64,000 nucleotides of DNA from Adenophora triphylla var. japonica (Eukaryota; Streptophyta; Magnoliopsida; Asterales; Campanulaceae). How positions within the stretch are numbered: the first letter of the stretch is position 1; every line of letters starts with the position of its first letter. The position numbers and the translations under genes are program-made. The notes under the pieces were generated by a model. That model had not been told where the DNA came from. It saw only the letters and a list, made by a program, of their open reading frames with translations, and did no database searches. Shown here one piece after another: positions 46,801 through 58,361 of the stretch. The DNA lies in assembly GCA_022495995.1 (NCBI GenBank), contig JAFEMH010000741.1, positions 186,001 through 250,000 of the forward strand, in the 5' to 3' direction.

Positions 46801-49800
46801 ACCTTGTCTACCTATGTCCCAAAGACTTGCACCAAAATGTTCCTAAGAGCTGTCTCTCTGCTTCTGCAGACCAACTGAAACTGAGTTCAACTTTAGGCAT
46901 CCAGACATCACCAGCCACTCTAATAACAGTCAATCTTCCTTTACCATCTCCAACAGCAATCCAGTCCTCGATACAAATAGAAGGGTCAGAAAATCTTTCT
47001 GGTAACAAGTTCATACAAACTATGGGCACCTTCTCAGCGACAGAAATAAGTTCAGTCCACTGTACATCACCGGCATCTGATATTTTAGCTTGGTAAAGAT
47101 AACCATTGTTTGTGGCAACATAAAGGGTATCTTCACGAGTGAAATGCATACAACGGACATATTCACTTTTGCTGCACATACAACAGAAAAAAAGCCAAGA
47201 GAGGTAAGAAAGTCTTTCTATCATCATAGATTAAGAGATTTTGAAGAATAAAAAGCAAGTAAATGGAAAGGTAATTCTACGGAAGTTTTGGGTATGAAAC
47301 CAGGCCATTTGGAATCTAGAATAGTCAACCGACAACAAAAACTTCATTATTGGACAATCCCATAGCTGATGATGTGGGGTCAGATATGAAATTTGAATAT
47401 CCTACTTTAACCGTCCATAATGCTTCACAGAAAAGTGGCATATAAGCCTTTTCCGTATCAATGAAAATAACTAACTAGTTCTTCAGACTTGATATCTTCG
47501 TATTTACTAAGAGTTCTGATTTTCTTTATGGTATGTTTGCTAGAAGAAGTGTCTTTCCCTCAAGTTGTTTGGTAGAAGGGGTGGAGAAGTAGGAGGGTTG
47601 CATATTCACTTGTTTGGTATAAAAATATGGGAGGGGGAGAGTAGATTTTTGATCAAATTTTTTTCACTCTTACTCCAGTTTAACCCCCTGTTTTTTATGT
47701 TTTTATTTTTTGTGGGGGTAAATTCTGGAGGGTTTTCATTTACCTTTGCTTTTGCTTTCTACTGTAGTCAAGCCCTTGAACTTCTACTCCATTTTCCACC
47801 CCCCCCCACACACACACAACAACAACAACAACAACAACATTACCCCAGTGCCGTAAAGGCTCCCACCTACGTGGGGTAAGGGGGGTCGGGTGTACGCAGC
47901 CTTGCCCCTGTATTAAAGCACAGAGAGGCTGTTTTCGGATGATCCATGATTAAAATTGCGTCGAAAATTACGGATTGACTGCTGCTTCATAACAAAGATG
48001 CCAACAGGCTACAATTTATGCCAAAAGTATCCTCAAGTGAAAGCTAGGCATCAAATACCTAAGTGGTGTCACCCTTTCACATAGTTAATCTTTTTGTTAT
48101 TCTTGAAAGAAGACTTAAAATATATATGCTGTGTTTCTTTCCTTATGTATCATGAGTTTGATGGTAACAATCAACTTAAAAAGGTTTCTCTTTAGATTAT
48201 AAAGTTTTACTAAACATCATTGTTTTGCATCACTCGTGCTTAGAGTTGTACCTTTGCACATTGGTCCCAAGCCCAAATAAAGGAGGATTACATCAGGTAG
48301 ACTGACAGCCAACATAATTTAATTAGATCCTCAGAAACATGAACCTAGGGCAAGCAATGCTAGACGTGGGGGAAGACCAAATTAACATAGACAACAAAAT
48401 CAAAAAGAATATGAGCAAGTTTGGTTTCAAAAAAAAATATTTGATTTATTTCTAATTGTGCTCTGAAGTACTTGAGAGAATCTAGGGTGAAAACGAAAAG
48501 AAAAACAGATACTCCATTAAATATATTGTTTTCAAACATTCCTTGATTAAAGCTACAACAGAAAAAGTGAGGTAATTATGTGAATAGTCTTATCATCCAG
48601 TTTCTCAATCCTTTCGAAGACTCATCATTTGGACCATCCAAAAGAATGTGAACCAGATATTGTAGCAAAGACTCATCATGTTTCTTATGCCCTTCTACAG
48701 AAAAATAAGAAAGAATCACTCTAGCATCAACACATACACATACCTATCCATGAGCCCAACATGATCAGTCGAATTTGGAAGACGCAGAGTAAACAGGTTG
48801 TTTCTGTCAATGAACTCTTCTAGCACCTTCTTGTGCCTTGTCAATTCCTTGGATATAGAAGAATGCAGCTGATGCACTTTTATTGCAGAATCAAACCCAG
48901 CAGTAACAAGAAGAGAAGAATTTGGGTCATACAAGCACCGCCATACTCCTCTACCTCTGTACAATAGAGATGTAGTATTAAACGAAGTATCAAAGCGGAT
49001 ATTTTTCTCTCCTTATACCCCTATATTCTAACAGCTGAAAATGTGAAAGACAGTCGATAAAGAAATGCAGTTCAGGTATTGTAGATGTCCAGAAGCTACT
49101 TGCCTAAAACGACATTTCTTTCTACAAATACTGTCAAATTGACAAATAAGTTAGAAGTAACTAAAATCACACCAATAATCTACTTCCATATGAACACTAA
49201 AATATATAATTTCAAATTTTTAACTTACATGTGCTCCTTGATCACCTTAAGCTGGGCCCCATCCAGTCCCCATACACGACAAGTGCAATCCTCACCAGCA
49301 GTGATGATTAACTGACAGAATACCATTGACAACAAAATTAAATCCGAAACTTAAGAGAGTAATCTACAACAGCTACATTAATTTTTAGAAAAGCCAAGTA
49401 CTACAGAGGTCAAGAGGACAACACGGAAACTCCTCGTGGTTTGTCCAATGCTATTATATCATCAATCCAGATAAAAAAAAGAAAACGAAAGAAACAAAAC
49501 TTGTGCAAAATTAAGCCAAATCAATTCTGGCAGCTATCAGAGGAACCAACATAAATCTTGGACTGCCCAAGAATGACAATTCAACATCTAACTAAAATAT
49601 GGCCACATGAAACTGAACTACATTCTGTCTATTAATAGCTGATAATATGACATTCCAGCGATAAAGGAAATTTTTCATTGCATGTGGAAACTGAATAGAG
49701 GACAATCATTACGAACTCAAATTGAATATAAAACCAGGTGTACACATGATACTAACCTGGAAAGAAGGACACAGAGAACTTGAAATAGCAACAATTATAG

Positions 49801-52800
49801 TACCAAAAGAACCAATACTGCTGCTATAATTTTCATTTGAGGGAAGAAAGGCCAAGGAAAAAGGAATTTCTATATTTGCCATCTGGACTATTTGCTTCTT
49901 AGTAAAGTTTCTGTGCTAAATATTGCTTTATAGTCTAACATTTTTTCTTTCAAAATATGGAAGAATCAACTGCATCTTATTATGGAGCTTACCGAGTCAC
50001 ATATACAACAATCCCAAACCCTGGCAGTGTGACCGAATAGCACAGGCTCAACTAAGTGAGAAACAACAACTTTAGCAGTAATGTTCAACCCTTTTGTTTC
50101 TGAATACACGTTCCAGATACGAGCACTGCATGAAAAAACAAAAAAAAAAAAGAATATCACATTAGAATCCATTTTCCAAATATAAAATAATCCACAAGAT
50201 AAGTAAGTAGGTTGGTATTAATGAGAAAGTGAGTGACCTGCGATCATCAGAGACTGAGACCAATTTGGATCCGTTTGAAGACCATGCAATGCTAAAAATA
50301 GAACCTTCATGTCCGGTCAGTCTACATACAGACACAGCTTTATACTGCAGGATATGAAGCTTGCTTTCCAAGCCAAAATTACTGGTCTCCCTTTGGCTGT
50401 CTTCTAGATCACCTTCTAAACTTGGAGAAGTATCCACAGAAACAACTTTCCAAACTATAATCTGCCAAAGGCCAATTTAACCCAAAACATAATAATAATT
50501 TGTTCAAACAAAAACAATTACTACTCCCTCCCTCCCACCTAAAGCTTCAAAAAATGCAGTGGGTTCAAGAATTAAGGAAAAGGTGAAAAAGGTGATGTGG
50601 TGTGAGTGTAGATAGTTGGGTAGAGAATAGTTAGTGGATAATTGTTGTGAGTAAGACATGTGGGGTAAACAAATAAAAAAGTAATAAAAACTTTCCATTT
50701 TGGGATTTTGAAGCTTTAGGTGGGACAACATTTTGGAAATTTTTTGAAGCTTTAGTTGGGATAGAGGGAGTATTTCAGTACAAAGCCTAGGAGTGACTTT
50801 CATAACACTGGTAATGAGGCACTGGCAATGCAGGTGCGTATTAAGTACAACAACAACAAAGTCTTAGTCCCAAAATAATTTGGTGCGTATTAAGTACATA
50901 AATATTAATCATTATTTTTAAAATATATTTTTGTGAAAATAAATTTGTTTCCTGATTTAAAATTTTAGAATATATATTGCAGTGTAGAAAAAGTGAGTGG
51001 TGACTTAATATAAATAATGGGAAAAGTAGGTGGTTAGTGAATACTTTTGAAAGGTTGTGTTTATAATCTAGGAAGAGGTAAACTGACAAATAAAAGAATG
51101 AGACAGGAGCCCTCCCACTTTATACTAGTAGATTTATAAAACCAAACATACACAAGTACACGGTAGAGATGAGAATTCTATAGAATCGGTTTATTAAATG
51201 ATTGAGTAAATAGAGAAACGTCAATTAGTTTCGTGTTGAGATCCAAAACTAAAGCAGCTTAAACATTCTGGGCAGTCAGGGGAGCATGTATGAGGCTAAT
51301 GATATATGAAGCTGAACACGTAACTGTGCAACTTAGTACATCATACAGTCAACAATATTTATTATTAGAATCTAAAGATCAACGGTACAATGCGATTTCT
51401 CTATAAGAATCATCATTCTGCCGGCTAATCTAAATTCTCATACAATTTACAAGTAGACACACATGTTGAAGAGCATCAACGTCAAACTTCTACTCATGGA
51501 GGAGACGAAGTAATAGCTCAGTTAATATGCAAGAGTGGGCATTCCATTCCATGCCATTTTAAAGCAAAGTTCATTTCCATCATTCTTTAAAATTATAAGA
51601 ATCACTCCACCATATTTCGAATGGCATACAATGGTAATGATACAGATTCAGTAGATTGAGACTCAGATTCCAAGTGTAGCAGATAGAGAGATCACGATCA
51701 AAATGTGACCCTCCACAGTTTAAACTCCTGACACAATGTTGCTTCACGGCATACTCGACTAGGTTGAAGAGGAAAGAGCAAGTTGTAACTTCTGTTAACC
51801 CTCCCCTACCTTTCCTTTTGAAATTGTGTGGGATAATTTTCTGGTTGTCCAATGTTTTTTATCTATCTATAGTTAATGGCCATTATCCATGCTTTTAGAA
51901 CTACTCTCCGTCCCGTTTGAAATTACACACTTTGGGGTGGGCATGGGAATTAAGGAAAATTGTTAATGGAGTAGTTGTTGTGAGTATAAAAAGTGAGGTA
52001 GGAGAGAGAAAGTGGGGGTAGGGAACAGTAAGTAGAAAGTTGTTGTGAGTGTGAAAGTGGGCCCCATTGATTAAAGAAGTAGTATAAATGGAAAGTGTAG
52101 TTTCAAATGGGACAACCTTTTGGGTAAAAAATGTAATTTCAAACGAGACGGAGGGAGTATATGCTAATGTTGTGATATCCAAGAAACATAGCTACAAAAG
52201 AGGGAGGGAAAAGAGTGGAATATTATACTCCCTCCGTTCCGGAATAAATGTCATAGTTGACAAGTCAAAACATTTTTATGTTTTTTCTTAGGTTGCCTAA
52301 ACAGCCCCATTCTTTTCAGCTTGTTTTAAGAAAGGGCATAACATTTAAGAAAGGCCAATTTAGGAAGATGACCAAACTTTTGCGACATTTATTTTGGGAT
52401 GTACAAAAATGGAAAGCGCGACACTTATTCCGGGACGGAGGGAGTACAATATTACCTATCATGAACAGAAGTTCAAGATAGTGGGATAATGTTTAATAAC
52501 AAAATAATACACTTATCATGTAGCTAAATATATGCAAATGATAATTTAGAGAGAATAACATTCTGGGTGGAAATGAGTTACCTCGTTATAAATGGTACCA
52601 GATGCTATATGGAGAGCTTCAACTCTGTTTCCCCACATTCGCATGGAATATAAAAGAGACCTGTCTATGAACGAAAAGGCAATCTATGAAAAGAAGAAAC
52701 TACATAGAAATCCCATTCAAATGAATTGTATGTTATCCAATGCCACGATTTAAGGGCTACTATATTGATAGTACTATATTTGTCGCTAAATAAGTGCCAC

Positions 52801-54018
52801 TTTCGGTAAAGGCCGTGAATTTAAGAAAATTTACTATTTTAGCCTAGCAAAACAAGCTGAGAGTAATATATTTTGAGTAGAAATGAATAATATAAGGATA
52901 AATAGAAACCCAAAAGTGCACGATTAGGGGGAGGGAAGAAAATGGAACTTATAACGGATAGAGGTGTTCCCATGCATGAAGAAAGCATAAAAATTGCTGG
53001 TTCTTGTAAAAAATCAAGAGCAATTCCAATTTTTTGTCTGCAATATCCATTAGATACTGAAAAGATAAGCATATAGGAAACCAACCTGGAGACTTGACCT
53101 CAAAATGGACATTAGGCCCCACTGTATCCCAAAAGTGCAGTGAGTTATCGCTGCACCCGATGGCAATACAGTCGCTCCCCTCAATCGAAGTAAGTACACA
53201 ATCCTATTAGAAATGTACATAACAAAAAAAATCAAGTAAGCACTAAAGGGCATCTAATTTCCCAGACAATAACAAAACACAAAATGGGGAAAATAAAAGA
53301 GCACAAGTTGAAAACATTACCTTCAAGAAGCAAGCATCCAAAATCCAATGACTGAATCTAGGCAATGAGTTGAAAAGGGTTAAATCAACAAGAACTTGCC
53401 GGTGATGTTGCGAAATAATGGGAGATTGAATGTGTAAGATAAAAACTTTCACTCTCCTTTCTCCAAAGACGGCAACTTTGAAGGCTAGTTTAGAAGAAGA
53501 CGATTCGTTTTCCGAACTGATATAAGTAGAACAAATTCCATGCACCCGAATGCCATCAAATACTTGAAATGATTTTATCAAGCTTCCAGTAACTAAATCA
53601 TAGAAAAGGACTTGTGAACCCGTTCCTGTTGGGGAAAGATTGCTATATTAAGAGCTTCATATGGTCGAACATTGCCTCAACAAAAGTGAGGCTATTATAA
53701 TAACCGTCCTTAAAGTGAATTGAGATAAATTTTGAGCTAAGAACCCAAATTGACTAGTATATGTCTGCAATTGTGTTGGGTAGTGTCCTCCAAATTAAGT
53801 AGATTGGTTACTTCATTTTTTTCAATTTTTTTTAGCATATGCACAATCGTATGAGATGCTAAAGGTGGTAAATTTAAACTTAACTAGAAAAAAAAAAAAA
53901 AAAACTAACCGGCGAGGAGATGAGGAAGAGATGTTGTGTGCGGGGGAGGAAGATGGACGAAACAGAGGGCAGAGATTTCACCCAGATACTGTCCGCTCTC
54001 CACTCTACACTCGCTCAT
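37849..54018 (-). CDS. WDR6: WDR6 / Trm734 homologue, WD40 partner of the tRNA wobble 2'-O-methyltransferase
   Basis: Nineteen coding exons join in frame to 1356 residues: 54018-53910, 53625-53321, 53203-53086, 52664-52582, 50461-50238, 50125-49993, 49311-49229, 48956-48744, 47171-46812, 45799-45628, 44825-44634, 44439-44230, 44125-44033, 42078-41864, 41419-40856, 40293-40208, 39319-38639, 38163-38010, 37924-37849. All introns are GT-AG. It begins MSECRVESGQYLGEISALCF and shows repeated WD units such as GHEGSIFSIAWSSNGSKLVS (about residue 253), GHTARVWDC, ITAGEDCTCRVWG, ISGSTDGSIALWDL (about 1063) and FSTGLDQRVRCW (about 1290), ending IAPSDKR. In yeast and humans this protein binds Trm7/FTSJ1 for 2'-O-methylation of tRNA position 34. 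The role here is inferred from homology to the plant family (Arabidopsis At4g01860 type). A Lys/Arg-rich linker in exon 17 lies between blades. No disabling change is seen, although introns are loaded with MITEs. Confidence 0.93.
40366..40459. mobile_element. Stowaway-like MITE in WDR6 intron 15
   Basis: Ends ACTCCCTCCGTACCAAAATG and CATTTTGCGACAGAGGGAGT form an inverted repeat of about 94 bp flanked by TA-like sites. It lies between exons 15 (lower end 40856) and 16 (upper end 40293). Confidence 0.75.
41525..41765. mobile_element. MITE-like inverted repeat in WDR6 intron 14
   Basis: Left arm CCCAACTTTGACTTTAAC pairs imperfectly with right arm GTTAAAGCGAAAGTCGGG. Inner arms AACCTCTCATCCTGACCC and GGGTCAGGATGAGAGGTT pair perfectly. 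About 240 bp. Confidence 0.7.
42263..42790. repeat. Tandem duplication of about 260 bp in WDR6 intron 13
   Basis: The segment starting ACAGACACGTCTATCATG occurs at 42263 and again at 42522. The copies match along their length, including TCATTGTCGTTATATTG or a variant and AAGACAAGCTATACTTCC, with only scattered differences. Each copy ends with a TAAGCCGTG stretch and ATCTACGGTTAA. Confidence 0.9.
46378..46647. mobile_element. MITE family A copy in WDR6 intron 9
   Basis: Ends ACTCCCTCTTTCCCACCC and GGGTGGGACGGAGGGAGC. The interior shares GTGGGGTAGGAAATAGTAAG and TTGTGAGTATGACAAGTGGG with the copies at 50522 and 51902, so these form one family of about 260 bp. Confidence 0.8.
47806..47945 (-). 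mobile_element. SINE-like insert with (TTG)n tail in WDR6 intron 8
   Basis: Read on the minus strand: AAAACAGCCTCTCTGTGC, GGGGCAAGGCTGCGTAC, ACCCGACCCCCCTTACC, a CACGTAGGTGGGAGCC block, then (TTG)n. This matches the 3' body of Au/TS-type plant SINEs. Preceded on the plus side by CCCCCC and (CA)n. Confidence 0.6.
50522..50772. mobile_element. MITE family A copy in WDR6 intron 4 (first)
   Basis: Ends TACTCCCTCCCTCCCACC and AGTTGGGATAGAGGGAGTA. The arms CTAAAGCTTCAAAAAATG and TTTTTTGAAGCTTTAG pair. The interior is related to the copies at 46378 and 51902. Confidence 0.8.
50845..50885 (-). mobile_element. RTE LINE tail fragment in WDR6 intron 4
   Basis: The minus strand reads CAAATTATTTTGGGACTAAG then ACTTTG(TTG)n, the same tail as at 30546 and 33430. 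Only about 40 bp. Confidence 0.55.
51902..52161. mobile_element. MITE family A copy in WDR6 intron 4 (second)
   Basis: Ends TACTCTCCGTCCCGTTTG and AAACGAGACGGAGGGAGTA. The interior AAAAGTGAGGTAGGAGAGAG is shared with the copy at 46378. Confidence 0.8.
52225..52447. mobile_element. Stowaway-like MITE in WDR6 intron 4 (third)
   Basis: Ends ATACTCCCTCCGTTCCGGAA and TTCCGGGACGGAGGGAGTA. The inner arms are less conserved. It sits only about 60 bp from the previous MITE. Confidence 0.75.
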
Positions 54019-54253
54019 GGCTGCGGCGGCGCTTTTGTTGTGTGTTTTCGCTACAACGGTCATAGGCTCCTTTCGCTTGCCGGAGACAATGCGGCTGACT
54101 TCGGACTTTATTCGGGAAATTATAAAAACATGTCCCTTTCCACCTGCACTAAAGCCCCTCCTGCTATGGGCGTTCACGGTCGAGATTAGTTCGATTTTTG
54201 TCAAAATTTTAAAAAATCAGGATTGGATCAAGTATTTCGATTTTGTAAAAATT
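54019..54253 (-). promoter_or_regulatory. WDR6 upstream region
   Basis: Sequence directly before the WDR6 start codon; the frame is open upstream with no better start. No clear TATA box. The next feature upstream is the duplicated mosaic starting at about 54254, so the native promoter may be short or may have been displaced. Confidence 0.35.
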
Positions 54254-54727
54254 TAAGATCAGAATCAGACCATTACATTATAGGATCGGTTCCATCAGTC
54301 CAGTTCTAATGGTCCGATTCCGGTTTCGGTCCGATTCCACCGATTTTACAAATTACAATATTATATAATCATATATAATATATAAACCAAAACTATTTAG
54401 AGGCTCCAGAAAAGGCCACGTCAGCAATTCAATTTTCAACTCATAATTATTTCATTAAAAGATAAGATAATGTAGAGGATATTTGTTATAATTTTTGATA
54501 AAAACAAAATTAACAAACTTATTTTGCAACCCTATTGAGATAAATATTGAGATAAATACAGTTCTTCAAATTTTTTGAGATAAACACTGAATACAAAATC
54601 ATATCCGCAATTACTGACTTTTCAATTAGCTCAAAAATTCCACAATGAATTCTTATCAGTTGACAAACCCTAACCAAGCCAATCGACGGTTTTGACAAAT
54701 TTTAACTTCGACTAACCAAAAATAACC

Positions 54728-55050
54728 ATGGATTTCTCGTCGGCAGCAGCGAAATCCCTCTTATTGGAGGATTTCGGCCAGAAGATGGATCTAACGCGGC
54801 GAATTAGAGAGGTGTTGGTGAATTATCCGGAAGGGACGACGGTGCTGAAAGAACTGATACAGAACGCAGATGACGCCGGAGCCACCAAGGTACGCCTGTG
54901 CTGGACCACATGTCACATGGCACTACCTCTTTATTGTCGGAGAAACTGGACCAGTGGCAAGGACCTGCTTTGTTAGCCAAAATTAATTTTGAGCTTGGAT
55001 CATTGCCTGATGCAGAAATTTGTCTAAACAAAGCCAAATCAAAGGAGTTT
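54728..55050 (+). pseudogene. Sacsin N-terminal exon fused to NPG1-related TPR fragment (copy A)
   Basis: ATG 54728 opens MDFSSAAAKSLLLEDFGQKM, then LTRRIREVLVNYPEGTTVLK, ELIQNADDAGATKVRLC. This is the start of the plant sacsin-like protein's HSP90-type ATPase region, in which the Asn of NADD is the conserved nucleotide-site residue. A one-base loss near 54900 (CTGTGCTGG where copy C has CTGTGCTTGG) shifts the frame. In the shifted frame sacsin continues LSEKLDQWQGPALLA and passes without an intron into KINFELGSLPDAEICLNKAK, a piece of an NPG1-related calmodulin-binding TPR protein. The ORF cannot give a working sacsin, which is normally several thousand residues. Confidence 0.85.
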
Positions 55051-55524
55051 TAAGATCAGAATCAGACCATTACATTATAGGACCGGTCCCATCAGTCCAG
55101 TTCTAATGGTCCGATTCCGGTTTCGGTCCGATTCCACCGATTTTACAAATTACAATATTATATAATCATATATAATATATAAACCAAAACTATTTAGAGG
55201 CTCCAGAAAAGGCCACGTCAGCAATTCAATTTTCAACTCATAATTATTTCATTAAAAGATAAGATAATGTAGAGGATATTTGTTATAATTTTTGATAAAA
55301 ACAAAATTAACAAATTTATTTTGCAACCCTATTGAGATAAATATTGAGATAAATACAGTTCTTCAAATTTTTTGAGATAAACACTGAATACAAAATCATA
55401 TCCGCAATTACTGACTTTTCAATTAGCTCAAAAATTCCACAATGAATTCTTATCAGTTGACAAACCCTAACCAAGCCAATCGACGGATTTGACAAATTTT
55501 AACTTCGACTAACCAAAAATAATC

Positions 55525-55871
55525 ATGGATTTCGTCGCGGCGGAATCCCTCTTATTGGAGGATTTCGGCCAGAAGATGGATCTAACGCGGCGAATTAGAG
55601 AGGTGTTGGTGAATTATCCTAAGGGACGACGGTCTTGAAAGAACTGATACGAACGCAGATGACGCCGGAGCCACCAAGGTATGCTGTGCTTGGACCGCAT
55701 GTCACAGTGCGCCATTTTGCCTCTTTATTGTCGGAGAAACTGGACCAGTGGCAAGGACACTGCTTTGTTAGCCAAAATTAATTTTGAGCTTGGATCATTA
55801 CTGATGCGTAAATTTGTCTAAACAAAGCCAAATCAAAGGAGTTTCACTTCCCTCAAGGGTGGCATTCAACA
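55525..55871 (+). pseudogene. Sacsin-TPR fusion, copy B
   Basis: The same content as copy A (ATGGATTTCGTCGCGGCGG onward), with several small indels relative to it: CAG reads CG near 55646, CGGAAGGG reads TAAGGG near 55620, and an insertion lies near 55706-55720. No frame stays open. It continues past copy A's truncation through TTTCACTTCCCTCAAGGGTG to GGCATTCAACAG, where a GT donor follows. Confidence 0.8.
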
Positions 55872-55897
55872 GGTTCGACCACTGTTTTACAAATTAT

Positions 55898-57537
55898 ACT
55901 ACCTCCGCCCCATAGATATAGCCAAATATTTTTTGAGATTCGCTGCCCTCCACATGTTTCTTATGTTCTGATGTGAGATTGATGCTACCATGTGCTTTTT
56001 GAAGCTGCCAGTTTCACCTTGTATTACATGTAAAACCCATTACCAGATTGTATTCTAGCTCACTTTTTATCCAGTATTCCCAGGAGAAATTGGGTCATGC
56101 ACTTGCACTTGGAATGTTCAATGCTTATGTACAGCTTTCTTTTGTTATTTACCTCCGCCATTATCAGCTGATTGCATACGACTCAATATTTTTAAGGATT
56201 GTGTTTTACTTGTCTGTACATAGTTGCACCAAGATTGTTTCCTTATTTAGAAACTCGACATTTATTTTGGGACTTATCGAAAGGGAAAGTGCGACGTTTA
56301 TTATAGGACGGAGGGAGTATTACTTTTATTATTTATGACCCCCTTCGCCTTAAGAAAAGTCCCTCTATTTTACATTTTGTTATTTGAACATTTCTGGCTT
56401 TGCCACTGAGCATGGGTAGGTTGAGGGTTTTGTTGTGAAAACACCTTTCCCTGAACATGGACTTGATTGGTGCATCTTCTCTTTGGTCTAGAGGTGAAGG
56501 CTCTGTTTCTTGAAGCATTCTCATGTTTTTGTATGATGAATGCATTATTGAGTAAATTTGTAATTGTGTTCTTATCTGCATCTTGGGCGTTTCTGTTTGT
56601 TACTTATGATGGGTTACATTGTTGGCATGGGAGATAACACCTGCTGTAGTTGTGTCCTAGGTTGAGCTGTCAATATATATTGGAAGTTTATTACTCTGTC
56701 ATTCATGAGTTGCCAATGTCGTATGCTTGGTTTACTTCCACATGTGTGCGTATGACCTATGTTTGAGATGCTACAGGCGCTATATTTGCAGTTTGCGGGG
56801 ATTACCAGATTGGTTGGCTCCTGCTTCCATTGTCCCAGTTTTATGTTCCACTCACTGACTTTCATGATCGGAAAACTTGCTTGGCATGTGAAGTATAGAT
56901 GTGCTTCAATGTTTATCATTTTTATCGTTGTCCTTTTCAAGGTTTGGCTGATCACGGCGTAGGGTTTCATGGGAAATAGTGTAAAGAGTTATCTGACCGG
57001 TCGTTGTGTTCTTTCAATGTAAATGATTATGATTCAGGTTGTATCTGCAGATATCTTCTCAATTGAAATCCCTGGGATTCTGTGCAGAGTCCATCATCTA
57101 ATTGTTTCTGATAGGGTGTAGATGCTTCATTGTGTAAAGCTTGTGGCCAAGTGGCATCTTCAGTAACACTTATCTAATTGTGAACACCTGTACGCAGAAA
57201 GTTACTTTTTCTGTACTAACCCTAGAACCATGGGAAGCTTTGGGAAAGTGGTTTAGGTCAGTGGGTGCTATCTCTCCGGTGATTGCAAAGTGGGTCACTT
57301 TGTCTTTTGGGGTGTAGTCTGAATGCTGGATTCGATAGTTGTCATATGTACCATCACCTAATAGCACATTAATAGGGGGTTACTAATCCTTTGTGGAATT
57401 CATCCCTGCCTTTCAGCGGGTTCTCTGTGGATGTGTGGATTCTCTTTCATGTTCATTATGTTTTCATGAATTTTAAGAGTACCTTATAAACTTCAATGGA
57501 GGATTACATTTATGTTTTCCATGATGTTGTGGATTCA
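55898..57537. other. Non-coding mosaic between sacsin-TPR copy B and the MRG fragment
   Basis: Contains the module TTGTATTCTAGCTCACTTTT...ATTTACCTCCGCCATTATC (56047-56165), repeated at about 58538 and 59345-59410 (split) and at 61518-61630. A solo Stowaway-like end (GGACGGAGGGAGTATTA) lies at about 56305-56325. The remaining 1.2 kb looks like intron sequence of the captured MRG gene, with no other exon recognised. Confidence 0.45.
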
Positions 57538-57538
57538 G

Positions 57539-57708
57539 GATGACAGATCCAGTAGATGAGATTCTAAACGGACTGCATTGTTACTTTGATAAAGCACTAC
57601 CAGTCATTCTTTTATACAAAAAGGAGCGCCAACAGTATCTTGAAGCTGTAACAGATAACATATCCCCATCTTGCATATATGGGGCCGAGCATCTGTTACG
57701 CCTCTTTG
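57539..57708 (+). pseudogene. MRG-domain (MRG15/MRG1-2-like) exon fragment
   Basis: After a GGATTCAG acceptor at 57538 the exon encodes VDEILNGLHCYFDKALPVIL, LYKKERQQYLEAVTDNISPS and YGAEHLLRLFG, then a GTACGC donor. This is the central part of the MRG domain of plant MORF-related chromatin readers (H3K36 methylation-binding MRG1/MRG2 type). The exon is open and bounded by plausible splice sites, but no chromodomain exon before it or C-terminal exon after it is seen, so it is a captured fragment. Confidence 0.85.
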
Positions 57709-58148
57709 GTACGCTTATATGAATGATTTTGTTTGTACTGTGCTCTTTATCATCTTTGTGATCTCATTAAGATCTATCTTATTTAACCACAAAGTTGCAG
57801 ATCTTTGTAGTGGGGATGATATTTAACACCCCCCCACCACCCCACCCATCTATGAAAACTTATGTTCTACTGCAATAGGAAATTGTAAATTTCCTGTTAT
57901 TACATTCATTTGTCTCAAATGCAACTTGACCGATAGTCCTCGATGAGTCAAATGCACTCTGTGAAGAGAAAACTAGAAGGAGTTATTTTAGGATTTAAAC
58001 AAGGGCGAATATACATAGGTGAACAGTATTAACTCCTTCCCCAACCCCACCCACCAAGTGTGGATTTTTTAAAAAAACTTCAGTTTTACATTTTCGTTTT
58101 AGGAAAAGATATTTATGTTTGATCACCTTAGAATATATATAAATCACA

Positions 58149-58361
58149 GATGACGCCGGAGCCACCAAGGTACGCCTGTGCTTGGACCGCATGTCACATG
58201 GCACTGCCTCTTTATTGTCGGAGAAACTGGACCAGTGGCAAGGACCTGCTTTGTTAGCCAAAATTAATTCTGAGCTTGGATCATTGCCTGATGCAGAAAT
58301 TTGTCTAAACAAAGCCAAATCAAAGGAGTTTCACTTCCCTCAAGGGTGGCATTCAACAGGT
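58149..58361 (+). pseudogene. Sacsin-TPR fusion, copy C (open fusion frame)
   Basis: It starts abruptly at GATGACGCCGGAGCCACC and encodes DDAGATKVRLCLDRMSHGTA, SLLSEKLDQWQGPALLA (sacsin) directly followed by KINSELGSLPDAEICLNKAK and KEFHFPQGWHSTG (NPG1-related TPR protein). A GTTCGACC donor-like site follows. This is the cleanest of the three copies: the junction sacsin LLA to TPR KINSELG is in frame with no intron. The upstream sacsin exon part present in copies A and B is missing. Confidence 0.85.

Larger units (their letters stand above)
54254..55900 (+). repeat. Tandem duplication, about 797-bp unit, carrying the sacsin-TPR fusion
   Basis: Unit 1 (54254-55050) and unit 2 (from 55051) both begin AAGATCAGAATCAGACCATT and run in parallel through the ATGGATTTC start to the NPG1-related segment. 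The junction is CAAAGGAGTTT joined to TAAGATCAG, so unit 1 is cut inside the TPR coding part. Unit 2 continues into further sequence that is also found at 58320-58590. Confidence 0.9.

Noticed and set aside
47565..47879. 104-codon plus-strand ORF with hydrophobic stretch
   Set aside because: It lies in WDR6 intron 8 and ends in the (CA)n and (CAA)n tracts of the SINE-like insert. Hydrophobicity comes from T-rich codons.
53856..54256. Plus-strand ORFs over the WDR6 first exon
   Set aside because: They are mirror frames of the WDR6 exon and its upstream region with no protein similarity or splice support.
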